From NCBI GenBank assembly GCA_963585895.1, contig OY757911.1, positions 60,618,530-60,682,529 of the forward strand: DNA of 64,000 nucleotides. The letters run 5' to 3'. Below the pieces are notes generated by a model, which searched no databases, was not told the origin of the DNA, and worked only from the letters and a program-made list of their open reading frames with translations. Below are positions 11,695 through 23,517 of the stretch, in pieces (within the stretch, counting starts at the first letter, position 1; each line of letters starts with the position of its first letter). Source of the DNA: Sepioteuthis lessoniana (lineage: Eukaryota; Mollusca; Cephalopoda; Myopsida; Loliginidae). A program made the position numbers and the translations under genes.

Positions 11695-11935
11695 GGTTTG
11701 GTTTGGTTTCTTTACTTAATGATATATCAACCTTCGTGGGTAATTTAAAGCCAATGCCACTCTTCTAGAAGGACAGAAGTGCTAAAATTTAACCCATAGA
11801 TAGGGAATAAGAGGGTTCATACTTTTCCAAGGATATTAGTGCGAAAGTCAACCTAATAGCGCGAGTGAATTTCGAAATCGCTTACTTCGACATTGCAGTT
11901 GAGTACTTTAACCACAACACAACGAAGACTCTTTT
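11695..11935 (-). mobile_element. SINE-A copy
   Basis: Minus strand, near full length. The tail is at the left (GGTTTGGTTTCTTTACTTAA, ATATCAACC..GGGTAATTTAAAG). The TTCTAGAAGGACAG and TTTAACCCATAGATAGGG body follows, and the decayed tRNA-like head (TTGAGTACTTTAACCACAAC) is near 11900-11925. Confidence 0.75.
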
Positions 11936-12266
11936 TGGGTTATACTAGCCTTGTGGACAAATAAATGGGAATACAAAATATTACCATAACAACAACAACG
12001 AAAGATTTATCATTACTTATTTACATAATTTACCAAGTTTGGACTTTTGTCCTCTTCTTATACTAATATACTCTGGCTTTCACGTCTAATTTTACATAGT
12101 AACATCTAGAAAAATGTGAACCTAACTCTTTGTTATTTTGACATAATTCTACAACAGATATATTTAAACAATTTACTAATAAGTACAATGCTAATAACAA
12201 ATACCTACTAATATACTAATAACAAATACCTACCGACTACTATATATCTTCCAAATAACATATACT
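11936..12266. other. AT-rich stretch with local short duplications
   Basis: Contains repeated AATACCTAC and TAATATACTAATAACAAA motifs (12185-12240), part of a loose local duplication that also reappears near 13190. No gene. Confidence 0.4.
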
Positions 12267-12275
12267 AACAAACAT

Positions 12276-12845
12276 TGTTTGATTTGATTTGGTTTTATGG
12301 CATATCAACCATTGTAGGTTATTTAAGACCAAATTCTTTTTATACTTATATATATTAAATATAGGATTTCTAAAGACATTTTTAGATAAGATTTTAAACG
12401 AGCCTGAGCTCATTTTATTTTCACACATTATATGTCTTCACTTATATCTATCTACAATTAATTATTTGTTTGCACACAGTTAAATGTTTTCAAGTATTGC
12501 TATTTAACACTAACAATTCAATAATACATGTCATTTCTTTATACTGTTAAATGATCGAACAGTTCTATTTTAATCAATTCCGTTTAGCATAAGTACGCAG
12601 TTTAAATGTCAAACAATTCTATTTGATCCATAGATAGGAACCTATCAGCTACTACCACACTGGACAAGAGTAGGCCGAAAAGCAATGACCATGAAAGGGT
12701 ACTCAACATTCGCAAAAGTTCCGGCATTACTGATGTCTCACCATCAGATTTTTAAGGGTCATATACAGGACACTCGTTTGGGGAGTCTTACCCCTCTGTA
12801 GAGAAGCAGTTGGTGTTTTCTGGAGTTCCAGGCAACTGGGTCATA
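12276..12845 (-). mobile_element. Rep-E retroposon copy with a 9 bp TSD
   Basis: Full-length minus-strand copy. It has a tail with the hairpin (GGCATATCAACC..GGTTATTTAAG) at 12297-12330, the array, and the head ending near 12835 (GCAGTTGGTGTTTTCTGGAG). The direct repeat AACAAACAT occurs at 12267-12275 and 12846-12854, which supports retroposition. Confidence 0.85.
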
Positions 12846-12892
12846 AACAAACATATACCCACCTTATGACATATAGCTACTAACGTATAAAT

Positions 12893-13150
12893 AAAGTTGG
12901 CGATCTTAGTCGAGGATGACCCGAAGGCCCTCTTTTCAATAGCTACTACATCGAGGGGTTTAGAAGGGCGCCACACCATTCCCAGGATTGCTGCACTTTA
13001 CCCTTGATCCTCAACTTATAGTGCTGAGTGCTTAGCAAGACGGCATCAAGTACCATTTTTTAAATCTTTGGTATGACTTGACTTGGGATTGATCCCTGGT
13101 TTCCTGGTCCATTGGCGAGCACTGTACGCATTAGGCTAATGGCGTATACA
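12893..13150 (-). mobile_element. SINE-C copy, nearly full length
   Basis: On the minus strand the end (AGTTGGCGATC, reverse of GATCGCCAACT) is at the left. The AATAGCTACTACATCGAGG, GCACTTTACCCTTGATCCTC and AGTGCTGAGTGCTTAGCAAG blocks follow. The decayed tRNA-like head is at 13085-13145 (ATTGATCCCTGG = B box region). The short open frame here is spurious. Confidence 0.8.
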
Positions 13151-13374
13151 TACCTGATAATATATACCTACTAACAAACATATATCTAATAACTTATACC
13201 TACGACATATTGTACTTGATTCTATCAGATGATTTCAGTCGTTTCAACTTAATTTGTCGGGGAAAGTTCTTTTAGGTTTTCTTTTTGCTTAACTTTTCCG
13301 AGCAATTGAACTCATGACTTTAAAGTTTACGCATTGTAGAAGTTCATAATCAATGAGTTTATGATTCAAGTAAC

Positions 13375-13620
13375 TATTCCTAATAAAAATAATTTGAACA
13401 CATTTATATGTTATCAATCTTTATTATTCAAAACTGATAATTCTCAAACAGATTGATTTGACCCATAGAGAGAACCCTAGTCCTTGTCGTAGTTGACCTG
13501 GGAGTAATGAGAATGAAGGGCTGGCTCCATAATTCACTGGTGCTAGAGAACTGGAGCCTCATTTTGGATGCTGTTTAATGAAATACTTCGGACAGGCTGC
13601 AGGCTGCAGGTGCATGTGTT
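13375..13620 (-). mobile_element. Rep-E fragment (head)
   Basis: Minus-strand head with GACCTGGGAGTAATGAGAAT and AACTGGAGCCTCATTTTGGA. There is a short local duplication CAGGCTGCAGGCTGCAGG at the 5' edge. No tail is seen. Confidence 0.65.
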
Positions 13621-13969
13621 TGAATATCTGTGAAGACATTTACTTGTTTAAGCCGACTTAAATATCGGATACTGTGAGTTGCAATAATTATTAAAGCGTT
13701 TGGCTTTCTTCTTAGCATGGCTAGAATGGCAGTTATCTGGGCAACTGGGTAAAATTTATATTTCAACCTTAAACCTCTTCTTAAATCCATGTAGATATCG
13801 TGTTCTAACATTTGATTCTAATATTCCTTGTCTCAGAAAATGGATGTCAATTATGGTATTTATTTCTTGTGCTATGAATTATAATTACGATGATATTTAA
13901 CTGATGATATTTATAAAACAGCAGGTATTCGTAGTGTGAAAACATTTCATCCATTTAGAGACTCGAAGG
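13621..13969. other. No supported gene
   Basis: Open frames on both strands (13575-13811, 13700-13900) are unconvincing and match nothing recognised. Confidence 0.4.
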
Positions 13970-14500
13970 TTGATTGGTAGTTTTGTTTTACGGCGTATCA
14001 ACCCTTTTCGGATGATTTAACTCAGAATTAAGTCATTTTGATAAAAATGTCCAACATTTCAGTTTAGTATAAATAAAGTTTATTTACTAACAGTTAAATG
14101 TCAAAACTGTTCTATTTCAAACAATTCATTTTAGCATAAGTACAGTTTTGAATACACACAGTTAAATGGAAAACAGTTCTATTTCAAACAATTCAGTTTA
14201 GCATAAGTGCAGAGCTTGATTATCAAAAACAGTTCTATTTCAAACAATTCAGTTAAATATAAGTACAGTTTTTTGTTTACATACAGTAAAATGGAAAAAA
14301 ACCCAGCTAATTTCTAACTATTCTGTTTAGCGTAATTATTGATTAGTTCTATTTGTCCAATTGCTAAGACCCTATCAAGTGATACCACTCCGGGCTTGAG
14401 TGGACCTGGAAGTGATGGCAATGAAGGGTTACTCCGCATTCCCCAAAACTCTGGTATTACTGGAGTCTCATCATCAGATTGTTAAGTGCCCCACGGTAAT
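13970..14500 (-). mobile_element. Rep-E retroposon copy with clear internal array
   Basis: Minus strand. The tail is degenerate (TTTTACGGCGTATCAACCC). The array at 14050-14340 shows repeated TCTATTTCAAACAATTCA units, and the head lies at 14350-14495 (GAGTGGACCTGGAAGTGATG). The 5' end of the head is missing. Confidence 0.8.
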
Positions 14501-14923
14501 CTCTGTATTGTTCCAAATTTAGTATGCGTACCACCGAAGATGGTACAGACTCGAAGGATATACAAAAGAGAACAAAGAATTAGAGCAGCCACAAACAGCA
14601 ACATCGACAGAAATAACTTAAGTACAGTAGATATTATAAGATATCTTTATAGAAGTATTATAGATCAATTCAAATTTATCTCTACTTCTAAAGATCATTT
14701 GGGAAAACCAATCTTTAGTCGTATAAAATCACGGAACAAAATGATACCTGTTGCCAACTTTTAACTCTCACATCACCCGCGAAAGAATAAAAACCATGAA
14801 AACAAATGTATGTCTTGGCGTTTGGAGGACAGAAGATAGTTAGCAGTGGGTTTTGAAATTCGGAATATTTGACAGAAATTCTCTTGATGATAGAAACCTG
14901 TCCAGCACTTCTCCAGTTTTTAG

Positions 14924-14925
<2 letters not shown>
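14501..14925. other. No supported gene
   Basis: A 92-codon frame at 14486-14764 starts in Rep-E head sequence and runs on into non-repeat DNA. I recognise no domain and would not call it a gene. Confidence 0.4.
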
Positions 14926-14972
<47 letters not shown>

Positions 14973-14976
14973 GGAG
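14926..14976. repeat. (TA)n(GA)n compound microsatellite
   Basis: TA run followed directly by a GA run. Confidence 0.95.
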
Positions 14977-15317
14977 ACTTGAGTGCACATACAGAAATGT
15001 ATATAGACTGAGAAGTCAAAACATGACGCACAGCACTTATGCTAAGAATGACACCTACTGTCTCGTAGAGACTGTGCATGATAAATCTAGTATATAAAAA
15101 CGGTCTCGAGTATTTCATTTTGATTATTACTGTCACAAGTATCGATAAGAAAAATCTTGAGAAACTTTGATAAAGGCTAAATTGTTATCTACGAAAAACT
15201 TGGTTAGTGCATTTGTTACATAGCCATATACACGAATATGGCCATGTGCGAAATGGACATATAATGTTCTTAACGATAGAACATAGGAATCTCGAAATTC
15301 GAAAACACGTAACGTCT
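14977..15317. other. No supported gene
   Basis: AT-rich DNA without recognised features. Confidence 0.4.
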
Positions 15318-15690
15318 TGTTGTTTAGGTACGAAACCTTTTTATTAACTTTGAGTTAAAGGTTTTGACGTAAGGAAGAGAGACACAATCTTGCTATGCTG
15401 TCTTATTCATTTGGCCTCCATCTCGAGCGGTCCCCATAGGGCGCAAATTTGCCTCGCATCTGCGAGCTCCAAAAGTCGATCTTTCTCGTTTGGCGTCTCG
15501 TACTCAACTCTCTAACTTTCTTCAAATTCTCACACAAACCTCTGCGCGCGTCCGGTGCGTGACGTCACTCGCACCCTGTCACCCGCACCCTGTCACCCCG
15601 TTTCGTCTTGGACTATTGTGACATCTCTGCGTGACATGTCCGCTCCGTGCGCGCTCACGCGTTACCACCTGAATCAAGGTTGCACCTAAC
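15318..15690 (-). promoter_or_regulatory. CpG-rich block with a CRE-like site; possible LTR or promoter
   Basis: This is one of the few CpG-dense islands in the window. It holds a perfect TGACGTCA (CRE/ATF) palindrome near 15560 and a 14 bp direct repeat of the GCACCCTGTCACCC type at about 15570-15600. On the minus strand a segment from TGTCACAATAG (15623) to CTAAACAACA (15318) begins with TG and ends with CA, with AATAAA close to its 3' end, as an LTR would. I see no matching target duplication. A 35-codon minus-strand frame (RVEYETPNEK..., about 15400-15505) looks protein-like but is too short to call. Confidence 0.35.
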
Positions 15691-16104
15691 TAACCCATGT
15701 GCTGAGCCGAAAGTTTCTCAGCCTAACTAAACCCAAAGGCATGAACTGAAATCCCTCGGCAAATATATTACACATTTCCAAATCAATAAAGCTTGGCTGG
15801 TCACTGTTGGTTGTAATAGCAAGAAGAGAAAAACTAACCCATGCTGACAATATATTCATTAAAAAAAAAGACATAACGATGCAAGAATTGAACGGAGGAT
15901 TTCTCCAAAAGTATGAAACATCATCAATCGACTATTACACACACTAAACAACATTATGGAAGGAACACGTCATGACTCATTTGAAGCGGACATTCTTATG
16001 GATGTGGTGGCATAGGTTGTACAGAATAGTTTCTCAAGTATGACGAATAGTTAATTGTGTTGCCATGGGTTGAGAATTCCTCAGATATCAATGACGTTTT
16101 GCAT
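15691..16104. other. No supported gene
   Basis: Mixed-composition DNA. The minus-strand frame at 15686-15874 is not recognised. Confidence 0.4.
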
Positions 16105-16585
16105 TAAAACAGGTTGGTTGTGTTTTAAGGCATATCAACCATCGTTGGTTATTAAATGCCAAATCCTATTTATGCATATATATATTAAATATATATGACT
16201 TATAAACGAATTGCTTACCGAGAAAAAAATTACACGAGCCGGGGTTCATTTGTTTGGACACTGCTCAATGGTTTCGAATATTGCCATCTAAAACTAATTG
16301 TTCAATTCGCCACAATTAAATGGTTTCTTGTATGCTAAATGATTAAACAGTTCTATATGAATTATAGTTGGAACCCTATCAGGTAGTACAAATTCATGTC
16401 AGAGTAGATTTAGGAGTAATGACAATGAAAGAACATAACGCATTCCTCAAAGCTCCAGAAATGGAATTTCACCATTAGATAGTTTAGTGGCATATCCTGG
16501 ACACTCGTTAGGAGAAAGATTCTTACCCCTCTGCAGTGGTGCATTCTACAGTGGTGTATTCTACAGTGCCAGCTAAATGGGCTGA
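16105..16585 (-). mobile_element. Rep-E retroposon copy
   Basis: Full-length minus copy. The tail is GTTGGTTGTGTTTTAAGGC with the AACCATCGTTGGTT hairpin. The head ends at about 16575, where TGGTGCATTCTACAG and TGGTGTATTCTACAG sit side by side, a small tandem duplication at the 5' end. Confidence 0.8.
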
Positions 16586-16823
16586 TTACATCCGCGGCTT
16601 ATTGGGAAAGATTGAGAAGATCTGCGTTCAATACAACAACATGACTTTTTTCAAAAACTGTTTAACTCCTCGCTGAGATTTCTTCTGAACTAAACTTCAT
16701 TCAGAAGAGAACATGATTAAGAACTTTATATATTTCATCCTATGTGGCTGTGATAGGGAATATAAAGGGAAAACCAATGGCCATATTCATGTAAGTCTAC
16801 AAAAACACAAGAAACTCTAATCC

Positions 16824-16841
16824 AGAGATAGATAGATAGAT

Positions 16842-16878
<37 letters not shown>

Positions 16879-16888
16879 GAGAGAGAGT
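16824..16888. repeat. (GATA)n(GA)n microsatellite
   Basis: GATA units passing into a GA run interrupted by GTGA. Confidence 0.95.
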
Positions 16889-16994
16889 GGCGATTTAATC
16901 AGGCATATCTGATCATCTGTGAAGGGAGAAAGCTGGTCAGAAGCCCCGTTGAATGAAATAGGTATAATAAAGAAAGATAGAAAATAAGAAGATG

Positions 16995-17462
16995 ACTCAG
17001 TCTGGAACTGCAGAATACACTGACTTCATCTCTGCAGAGGCGTAAGGATCCCCCTATGAGTGTCCTGGATATTACTCTAAACAATCTGATGGTGAGGTTC
17101 CTGTAATGCTGGAGCTTTGGGGAATGCAAAGTACCCCTTTATTGCCATCGCTCCCGGGTCTATTCTGGTGTAGGGAGGTAGCATTTGATAGGGTCTTACC
17201 TATCGGTCAACCGTATATCTATACTTAACTGTTAAAAATAGAACTGTTTTGTCATTTAAACAATGTACTTATGCTAAACTGAATTATTTGAAATAGAACT
17301 GTTTTGAAATTTAACTGTTTGTAAACGAAAAACTGAATTTATGCTGAAATGAATTGTTTGAAATAGAACTGTATATATGTATAAAAATGGATTTAGCATT
17401 AAATAATCTACAATGGTTGATATGCCTTAAAACCAAACATAATCAAACCAAACCAAACCAAC
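16995..17462 (+). mobile_element. Rep-E retroposon copy
   Basis: Head from about 16998 (TCTGGAACTGCAGAATACAC), a short array of two to three units and an intact tail (TTGATATGCC) followed by repeated AACCAAACC. A fragment of the RLE LINE 3' end follows immediately. Confidence 0.85.
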
Positions 17463-17515
17463 ATTAAAAATTGAGTATCAGCTAATGTTGGCGTGAAAAA
17501 CTCACAAGGAGGGAA
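17463..17515 (+). mobile_element. 3' end fragment of the RLE-type LINE
   Basis: About 45 bp matching the terminal sequence of the RLE LINE copies (ATCAGCTAAT followed by GTGAAAAACTC and AAGGAG). It is too short for more. Confidence 0.5.
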
Positions 17516-18214
17516 TGAACATTGGTAAAAAGATGTTAACTTACTAAATCTGTTATCTACTTTGATATGTGGAAATTTGTGCTTGAATATATTTCTAAAT
17601 ATCTTTGCCTTACTATTGAAGTGAAATTTAGTCTTTAAAAACCTGGAAATTTGATAATTATCAACCCACTAAATGAACATAAGTAAAACCAAATGGAAGA
17701 AAAAAGACAAAAACCTAAGAAGGAAAAATGTTGAGTGGAAATTTGGGAGTAGGGGCCTTTCTCTTTCCCCCACCCCTGGTTATTCGACAAGGATTTTTTT
17801 GCAAATGTAGTGAACCAGTGAAGTTAGCTAGCAATACATGGACAAATTGTCTTTTGAGAAATGAAAGCGTGGTTGTAGATTCAGATGTTAAGCGAATATC
17901 TGGCACTGTGAAATCCACAAAAGTTCCTGATGTACAAGTGTCAGAGCATTAGTGTCAGTCATAAGTCAATTCAAGTGAAATCTTGCTGTCTAAATAAGGA
18001 AGTAGGTTTTTAAACCGTAAAGGTCAATTTTAAAAAGTCACTATTGGACTTTTACTGTTTTAAGTTAAAACTTTGTAATCGTAAGGGTATAGCTTATTGT
18101 TTTTGGGCTCGCTTGATTGTGCTCTTTCTTGAAAGAGTACCAGGTCACATCTGCATCCGGACCATAGATTATAATTAACCCCTGTGTATATAATATAATA
18201 CTCCTGAAAAATGA
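17516..18214. other. No supported gene
   Basis: Overlapping plus (17728-17952) and minus (17715-17918) frames exist. Neither has a domain I recognise and neither is flanked by convincing gene signals. Confidence 0.4.
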
Positions 18215-20212
18215 AAAATCCAAATCAACGCGGATCTCAGGTGTCAGATCTAAATGTTATGATCGACAGGTAGCCAACATGAGGAGCATCCTTGGAATGT
18301 TGGTTGGTCTTATTGCAGGTACAAACAAAATCCAAAACAATAATGCAGTTGAGAGATATCGAAGGAAAAAATGAACAAGTGAAGACAACAAAAAAGTAAT
18401 TGACACTTATTTTAAAAGCAATCCTACATAAAGATTATATAGGAAACGCATGAAAAATATCAGAGCGGATTTCCCTAAATTTAACAAAAGGGAAAGACTT
18501 ATCGACCAAGCCAGTATGGTTTTAAAAAAGGCTGGTTATTTGACTTTGAGATACTAGAAATATATAGACAGATAAATCATGAAGAATATACTAAAAGAGA
18601 GCCCCTTAAGCGAGTTGAGACACTAAATATTGGAAAATCAGACCATCAATATTGACCCAAGAAGAGAGGAAAATTGTTAAATTAATGAAAAAAAAATCAT
18701 GATTGAACAGACGACTAAATTACCATTCCTAAGACGGGATAAAAATCAAGGTAGAGACCGAAAAAGTAAATAAATCATTGCAACATGTCTCAACGGACAG
18801 CGTCAAGGAACTGAACGAATTAATATATGGAAGGGTAAAAGAAGTCAATGATTAAATGAGTATCTCCCAAAAGAATCCGAACTGAAATACAAAACCTGAA
18901 TCAGAAACGAGGCTGGGAAGTGACTTTTTTTTCGGAATATTGGAAGTAGACGCCATTAAACGAGTGGAAATAAAGTTTAAAAAATGAGAAAAAAGCACTT
19001 CAGACGAAGCCAAGCTCTGCAGCAGAAATCTCAAAAAATGAACAACTCATGGGTAGTCTCCCTTAACAGATACTTGGAATCATTCTTAAAATGAACATCG
19101 GAGACATTCAGACAAGCGAAATAAACGACAAAACTGATGATTATACACAAGGCCTTATATCGGAGAGATGGTATAGACAGACTGCATGTATCAAGGAAAG
19201 AAGGAAAAAGAGGACTTACCTACACTGAAGATTGCATTGATGTATCAACGCAAGGGCCCGGGGACTACACTGAAAAGAGCCCAGAAAGATTAATTACAGC
19301 AGTCAATAACAGCATTGGCAACATAAATACAAACAGAAAATCTACAAAACTGGACTACTAAAAAACTAATAAAACTAGAAAATAGAAATGGAAATAAAAA
19401 CAACCGTATGGATATTTCAAGAGACAAACTGGTGAGATTACGCAAGAAAAGACATGGATATGGTTAAGAAAGGGAAGTCTCAAAGAAGAAAGCAATTTCT
19501 TCAAATAAAAACAAAACAACTATATAAGAGCCAGTTTTATACAGACGGAAATCGATTATATGCAACATAATAGCAAGTGTAGGTTATGCGCAAAAACAGA
19601 TGAAATGATTAATCAGATGTTTAGTGGATGCAACAAACTTGCATAAAAGAAATACAAGACTAGACATGACTTCTTCAGAAAGGAAATCCAATGTGAATGG
19701 TGCAAAAGATTGAATTTTGGCCGTGTTATTAAATGGCATATGCACAAAATATAATTCGTCCTAGAGAATGAGGCATAAAGTTCGCTGGAATTTTGAGATA
19801 CAAACTGATCACCGAATCCCAGGCAGAAGGCAAGCTTTATTGATAGTTAACAAAAAGTGGGTGTGAACTTGTTTCATAGAGAATTTTGTGGTCACAACGA
19901 TCACACAATGAAAATAAAAAAAAAATGTAAAGAGAAACAAGTACTTAGACCTAGTCAGAGAACGAAGACAACAACGGAAGATGAGGGTGAAGACAATACC
20001 AGTTTTAATTGGTACGCTTAGAACGGTCTCTAAAGGCTTGATAAGAAGGTTGGAAGTATTGGAAATTGGAGGATGACTCGAAACTACAGGAGTGTTGAGA
20101 TCAGCTGGAACACTGACGAGTGTCATTGAGACCTGAGGAGACTTACTGTTACTCAAACTCCAGTGAAAGACTTATCAAATAACGCTGGAATGAAAAAGTC
20201 TCAAGAAGTATA
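18215..20212 (+). mobile_element. Decayed RLE-type LINE with the RT region deleted
   Basis: A long degenerate copy of a LINE with a C-terminal restriction-like endonuclease. The 18215-18850 part has a repeated lysine-rich coding pattern (RLIDQA, INHEE) that I take as the region upstream of the RT. From 19075 it continues as the post-RT region (MIIHKALYRRDGIDRLHVSRK). It then passes through the zinc knuckle (about 19580-19640) and a decayed endonuclease core. The RT itself is missing. The 3' end is CTCAAGAAGTATAATAATAG. Stops and frameshifts are frequent. Confidence 0.7.
19137..19361 (+). pseudogene. RLE LINE post-RT segment
   Basis: A 74-codon remnant. LYRRDGIDRLHVSRKEGKRG aligns by eye with the HPRDDVDRLYVSRKEGGRGL segment of the better preserved copy at 58888-59175. 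It lies between RT and zinc knuckle in this LINE. The reading frame breaks soon after, and the zinc knuckle further on (C-x2-C...) is in another frame. Confidence 0.7.
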
Positions 20213-20271
20213 ATAATAGCTGCTGTTGCTGCATTAGCCTCCTCCAACTCCTCCCGTCTCTCTTTGCAACT

Positions 20272-20592
20272 CGCACACCAAGATAAAACTGAAAGAAAAA
20301 AAAAGAGAAATAAGTACATAGAACTTGCAAGAGACTTGAAAAAAAAACAACAACTTTGGAATATAAAAGTGACCGTGATACCAATTGTAATTAGTACGCT
20401 CTATGCAGTCACCAAAGGATTGGTAAGGAACTGAGGAATTGGAGAAAAAGAGGACGAGTAGAGACCATTCAAGTTACTGCATTGTTAAGATCGGCGATGA
20501 TATTCACAAGAGTCGTGGAGACTTGAGGAGACTTGCTGTCAACAATGAGAAACCATCAGCTTACGCTGGTATGAAAAACTCTCAAAGGAGTA
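20272..20592 (+). mobile_element. RLE-type LINE, short 3' fragment
   Basis: Covers the last part of the coding region (KIKLKE, DLARELKK-like, the VTVIPIVI-like block) and the 3' end CTCAAAGGAGTAAAAAA. It is the second of three successive 3' ends in the same orientation. Confidence 0.75.
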
Positions 20593-20619
20593 AAAAAAAA
20601 AAACTGAATGAAAGAATAA

Positions 20620-21405
20620 TAATAAACTGAATCTCTTAAAAGAGAAACTGAATCTGTTTTAATAGCAGGATAAAACAAGGCCATAAGGACTATGTTAATG
20701 CAAAAGTAGATAAGTTGTAAATAATAGAAAATATTGGATATGTGGCGATAGAGATGAAGCTATTTATCCCATAATAAACGAATGCAGTAAATTAGAGCAA
20801 ATAGAGTATAAGACTAGACAACTGGGTGGTGAAGGTGATCCATTGAGAAGTGTGCAATAAATTTGATTTTGACCATACGAACAAGTGTATATATGCACAA
20901 ACCAGAATCGGTCCTAGAGAATGAAGCGCATAAAATTCTCTGGGATTTTGAGATACAAATAAATCCCCTGAACCGGGATAGTTAATCAGATAGTCAAACT
21001 AAAAAAATAAATAAATAAAAAAGAAACAAAAAAGTGAACCAGCCGAATCGTGAACTTTCCCGTCCCTGCAGACCACAGAGTGAAAATCAAAGAAAACGAA
21101 AAGAGAGAAAAATATTTGGCTCTTGCCAGAGAACTAAAACAGCTACAGAACATGAAGGTGACGGTGATACCAATTGTAGTTGGTGAACTCGGAACAATCC
21201 TACTCAAAGGTTTCCAAAAGAGACGGAAAAACTTGGAAATAAGAGGACATGTGGAGACCACCCAAGCTTCAGCATTATTAAAATTGGCCAGAATATTGAG
21301 AAGAGTCCTGGAGAGTTGAGGAGACTTACTGTAAGTCAAACTCCAGTGAAAGACCATAAGCTGACTCTAGTATGAAAAACTATCAAAGGAGTAAAATAAA
21401 AATAA
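20620..21405 (+). mobile_element. RLE-type LINE, 3' fragment with zinc knuckle and endonuclease region
   Basis: Begins near the segment before the zinc knuckle, shows a decayed knuckle at about 20730-20790 and the post-knuckle helix region. It ends with ATCAAAGGAGTAAAATAAAA. It is the third consecutive 3' end and therefore a separate insertion or a tandem duplication. Confidence 0.75.
21050..21319 (+). pseudogene. RLE LINE C-terminus, open for 89 codons
   Basis: Reads FPVPADHRVKIKENEKREKY then LARELKQLQNMKVTVIPIVV and a final ARILRRVLES. In RLE-type non-LTR elements this is the end of the restriction-like endonuclease domain and the C-terminal tail. The upstream PD..D catalytic part is frameshifted, so this is a remnant. 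The same segment recurs at 58640-58850 and 59490-59715. Confidence 0.8.
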
Positions 21406-21527
21406 TATTTCAATGATTCAGACATAAATCCTTTAGGGTTTTGCATTGTTCATACCTGATCAGACAAAAGCATCATCTCATTAAGCATACTGTTTTGACC
21501 CACTAGTATATAAAACTCTAGTTCCAA

Positions 21528-21577
21528 CATACATACATACATACATACATACATACATACATACATACATACATACA
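21528..21577. repeat. (CATA)n microsatellite
   Basis: Twelve CATA units. Confidence 0.95.
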
Positions 21578-22059
21578 TCTGAATCTGTTTATGGACACAA
21601 ACATATTCATTTTATATGTACCAATGCACAATCAAGTTTAAAAGATGTTAATACATTCCTATAGTGAAATATAGCTCTTAGTATACAAAATATAAATTTA
21701 TATATGCGCACATGCGTACGAATTTTTAGAGATGTATACACACGCGTAAATTGTTGATGAATTTGCTTTCATATAAATAAACATGGATTCAGGCTGAAAT
21801 GTCTGCCATATCAAGATTATAAAAAGTCAAGGACTTTTTTTCTCTTATCTTAGAAATGTCATTTTTTTCATGATATAAAATTTAACTAAAAATGTTTACA
21901 ATAAATGCAATAGTTATTCGAATAATAGAAGCCACTGTTATCATCGTTAAAAGAGAAAAAAAAAACTTAAAACTTTTTAAAATGGAACGTGCCAACTTTT
22001 TAAAGAAAGAATAAAATGAAAACAGAAAAATTTCCATCATCTTTAAAGTTAACTTATTC
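21578..22059. other. No supported gene
   Basis: AT-rich DNA; nothing recognised. Confidence 0.4.
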
Positions 22060-22390
22060 CATTACCCTGTCGGTGGGGCATAAAATATGTTGACTATGTC
22101 TCCTGTAGAGGGATAAGACACTCTTCCAAAAAGGTGAGTGTTCTTGGGTGTGACATTAAACTGCATCTGATTATGAGGCTTGAGTTTTGGATATCTGGGG
22201 AGTGTGGAGTGCCTTTTTATTGTTATTACTCCCAGGTCTACTCTGAGAGATGATACCATCTAAGAGTCAAATCGATAGGTTAGGGTCTTATTTATGGGTC
22301 AAATAGATCTGTTAGGGTCCAGTCAATGGGTCAAATAGATCTGCTAGGCGCCTTTCTATCGATCAAATAGATTTGTTTAAAAATTATTCG
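22060..22390 (+). mobile_element. Rep-E fragment with duplicated boundary block
   Basis: The head (TCGGTGGGGCATAAAATATG onward) is present. The junction block (TTAGGGTC..TATGGGTCAAATAGATCTG) is repeated three times in a row at 22278-22375 instead of giving way to the usual array. There is no tail. Confidence 0.7.
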
Positions 22391-23517
22391 TATTCTATAG
22401 GATCTTGCGCAAAAAAGAAAAAAAAAACTCTTAAAAACAACCACACAAATAATATGAATATGAACCCGATTCTCTAACCAAGATGGGTTGACATGATGTT
22501 TAAATTAATCAGTCGGTCTGGTTATTTCTACAATTTTTGAAAAGCATGATTAAAACATATTTCAACAGATATTTCTTAAATTTTAACTCTTATTATGAAA
22601 GAAAATATATTGATTCAGTGTCCATTTTTAAATCTGTGTGTATTTAACTTTTTCCTCGATTCAAGAAAAAAGATATACACACATTTCTGCATAAAATGCA
22701 GATGAAACCTTTGTGTTTTTAAAGTTGAAATGATATTCAAGTGCTTAACGGCCATTTCAAACGTGAGATGATTTTTATGAGTAAATGTAAGTAAATAAAA
22801 AAGAACCAATAAATATAGACCGTTGTTTTTCTTTCGTAAATTCTAAAATACTGTAGAATGTTTATTTGAAAATCGAACTTTGATCTTTTTCCATCTCAAT
22901 TTTAGATGTTTTATTGTAATTAATTCCAATCTATGACAATGAGGAACAACGGGAATCTGAAAATATAATTAACATTGGTCAACAACAAATTTGTTGTCTA
23001 CGCTTTTTTCGTTTATTTAGGATAAATCTGATGCGCTGAATCCCAAAATTACATTTGTTTTGCTCAATCAGGACAAGATTTTGAGCTATGGCCACATGTC
23101 GTTTTTACCTTTTTGTTCACATGTACGCCTGTGTGGAGCATTTTAGAAGTTGATGGGGGTAAAATGTCATGTCGAATAATTGTTTTGATTGGAAATTATT
23201 GTTTTAATGACAAGAAGTATTCAGTCCGATTGTTCTGGGTGATTATGTAAAAAAGGGACCAGTTTGAAGTCATACAACCTCGAAATCTTCCAAAAATTGG
23301 AGTGGCAAAGCATAAGATTGGCGGATCAAAACTAAAGTTAATGGGGCAGCCGCCCCAGGAAGTGTATAGGAAACTCCACCCGTGCATGTACGGGTATTTT
23401 CGCTTCATGTGTGTTGCGGAATATTTGCGTTGTCGTGCTGGTGGCGCCAAATACGGAACGCGGTGGGCTGCAGTGGCATCAATTTATGACTAATTTGTAC
23501 CTATTTTTGTTTTGCAG
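22391..23517. other. Upstream region of the pseudogene; possible intron end
   Basis: No coding region is supported. GC content rises in 23280-23500. The segment ends with a good splice-acceptor pattern (CTATTTTTGTTTTGCAG, AG at 23516-23517) immediately before the pseudogene frame. The overlapping frames at 23196-23493 are not recognised. Confidence 0.45.

Noticed and set aside
14486-14764. 92-codon frame with ordinary composition
   Set aside because: Starts inside a Rep-E head, and no domain is recognised; not enough to call a gene.
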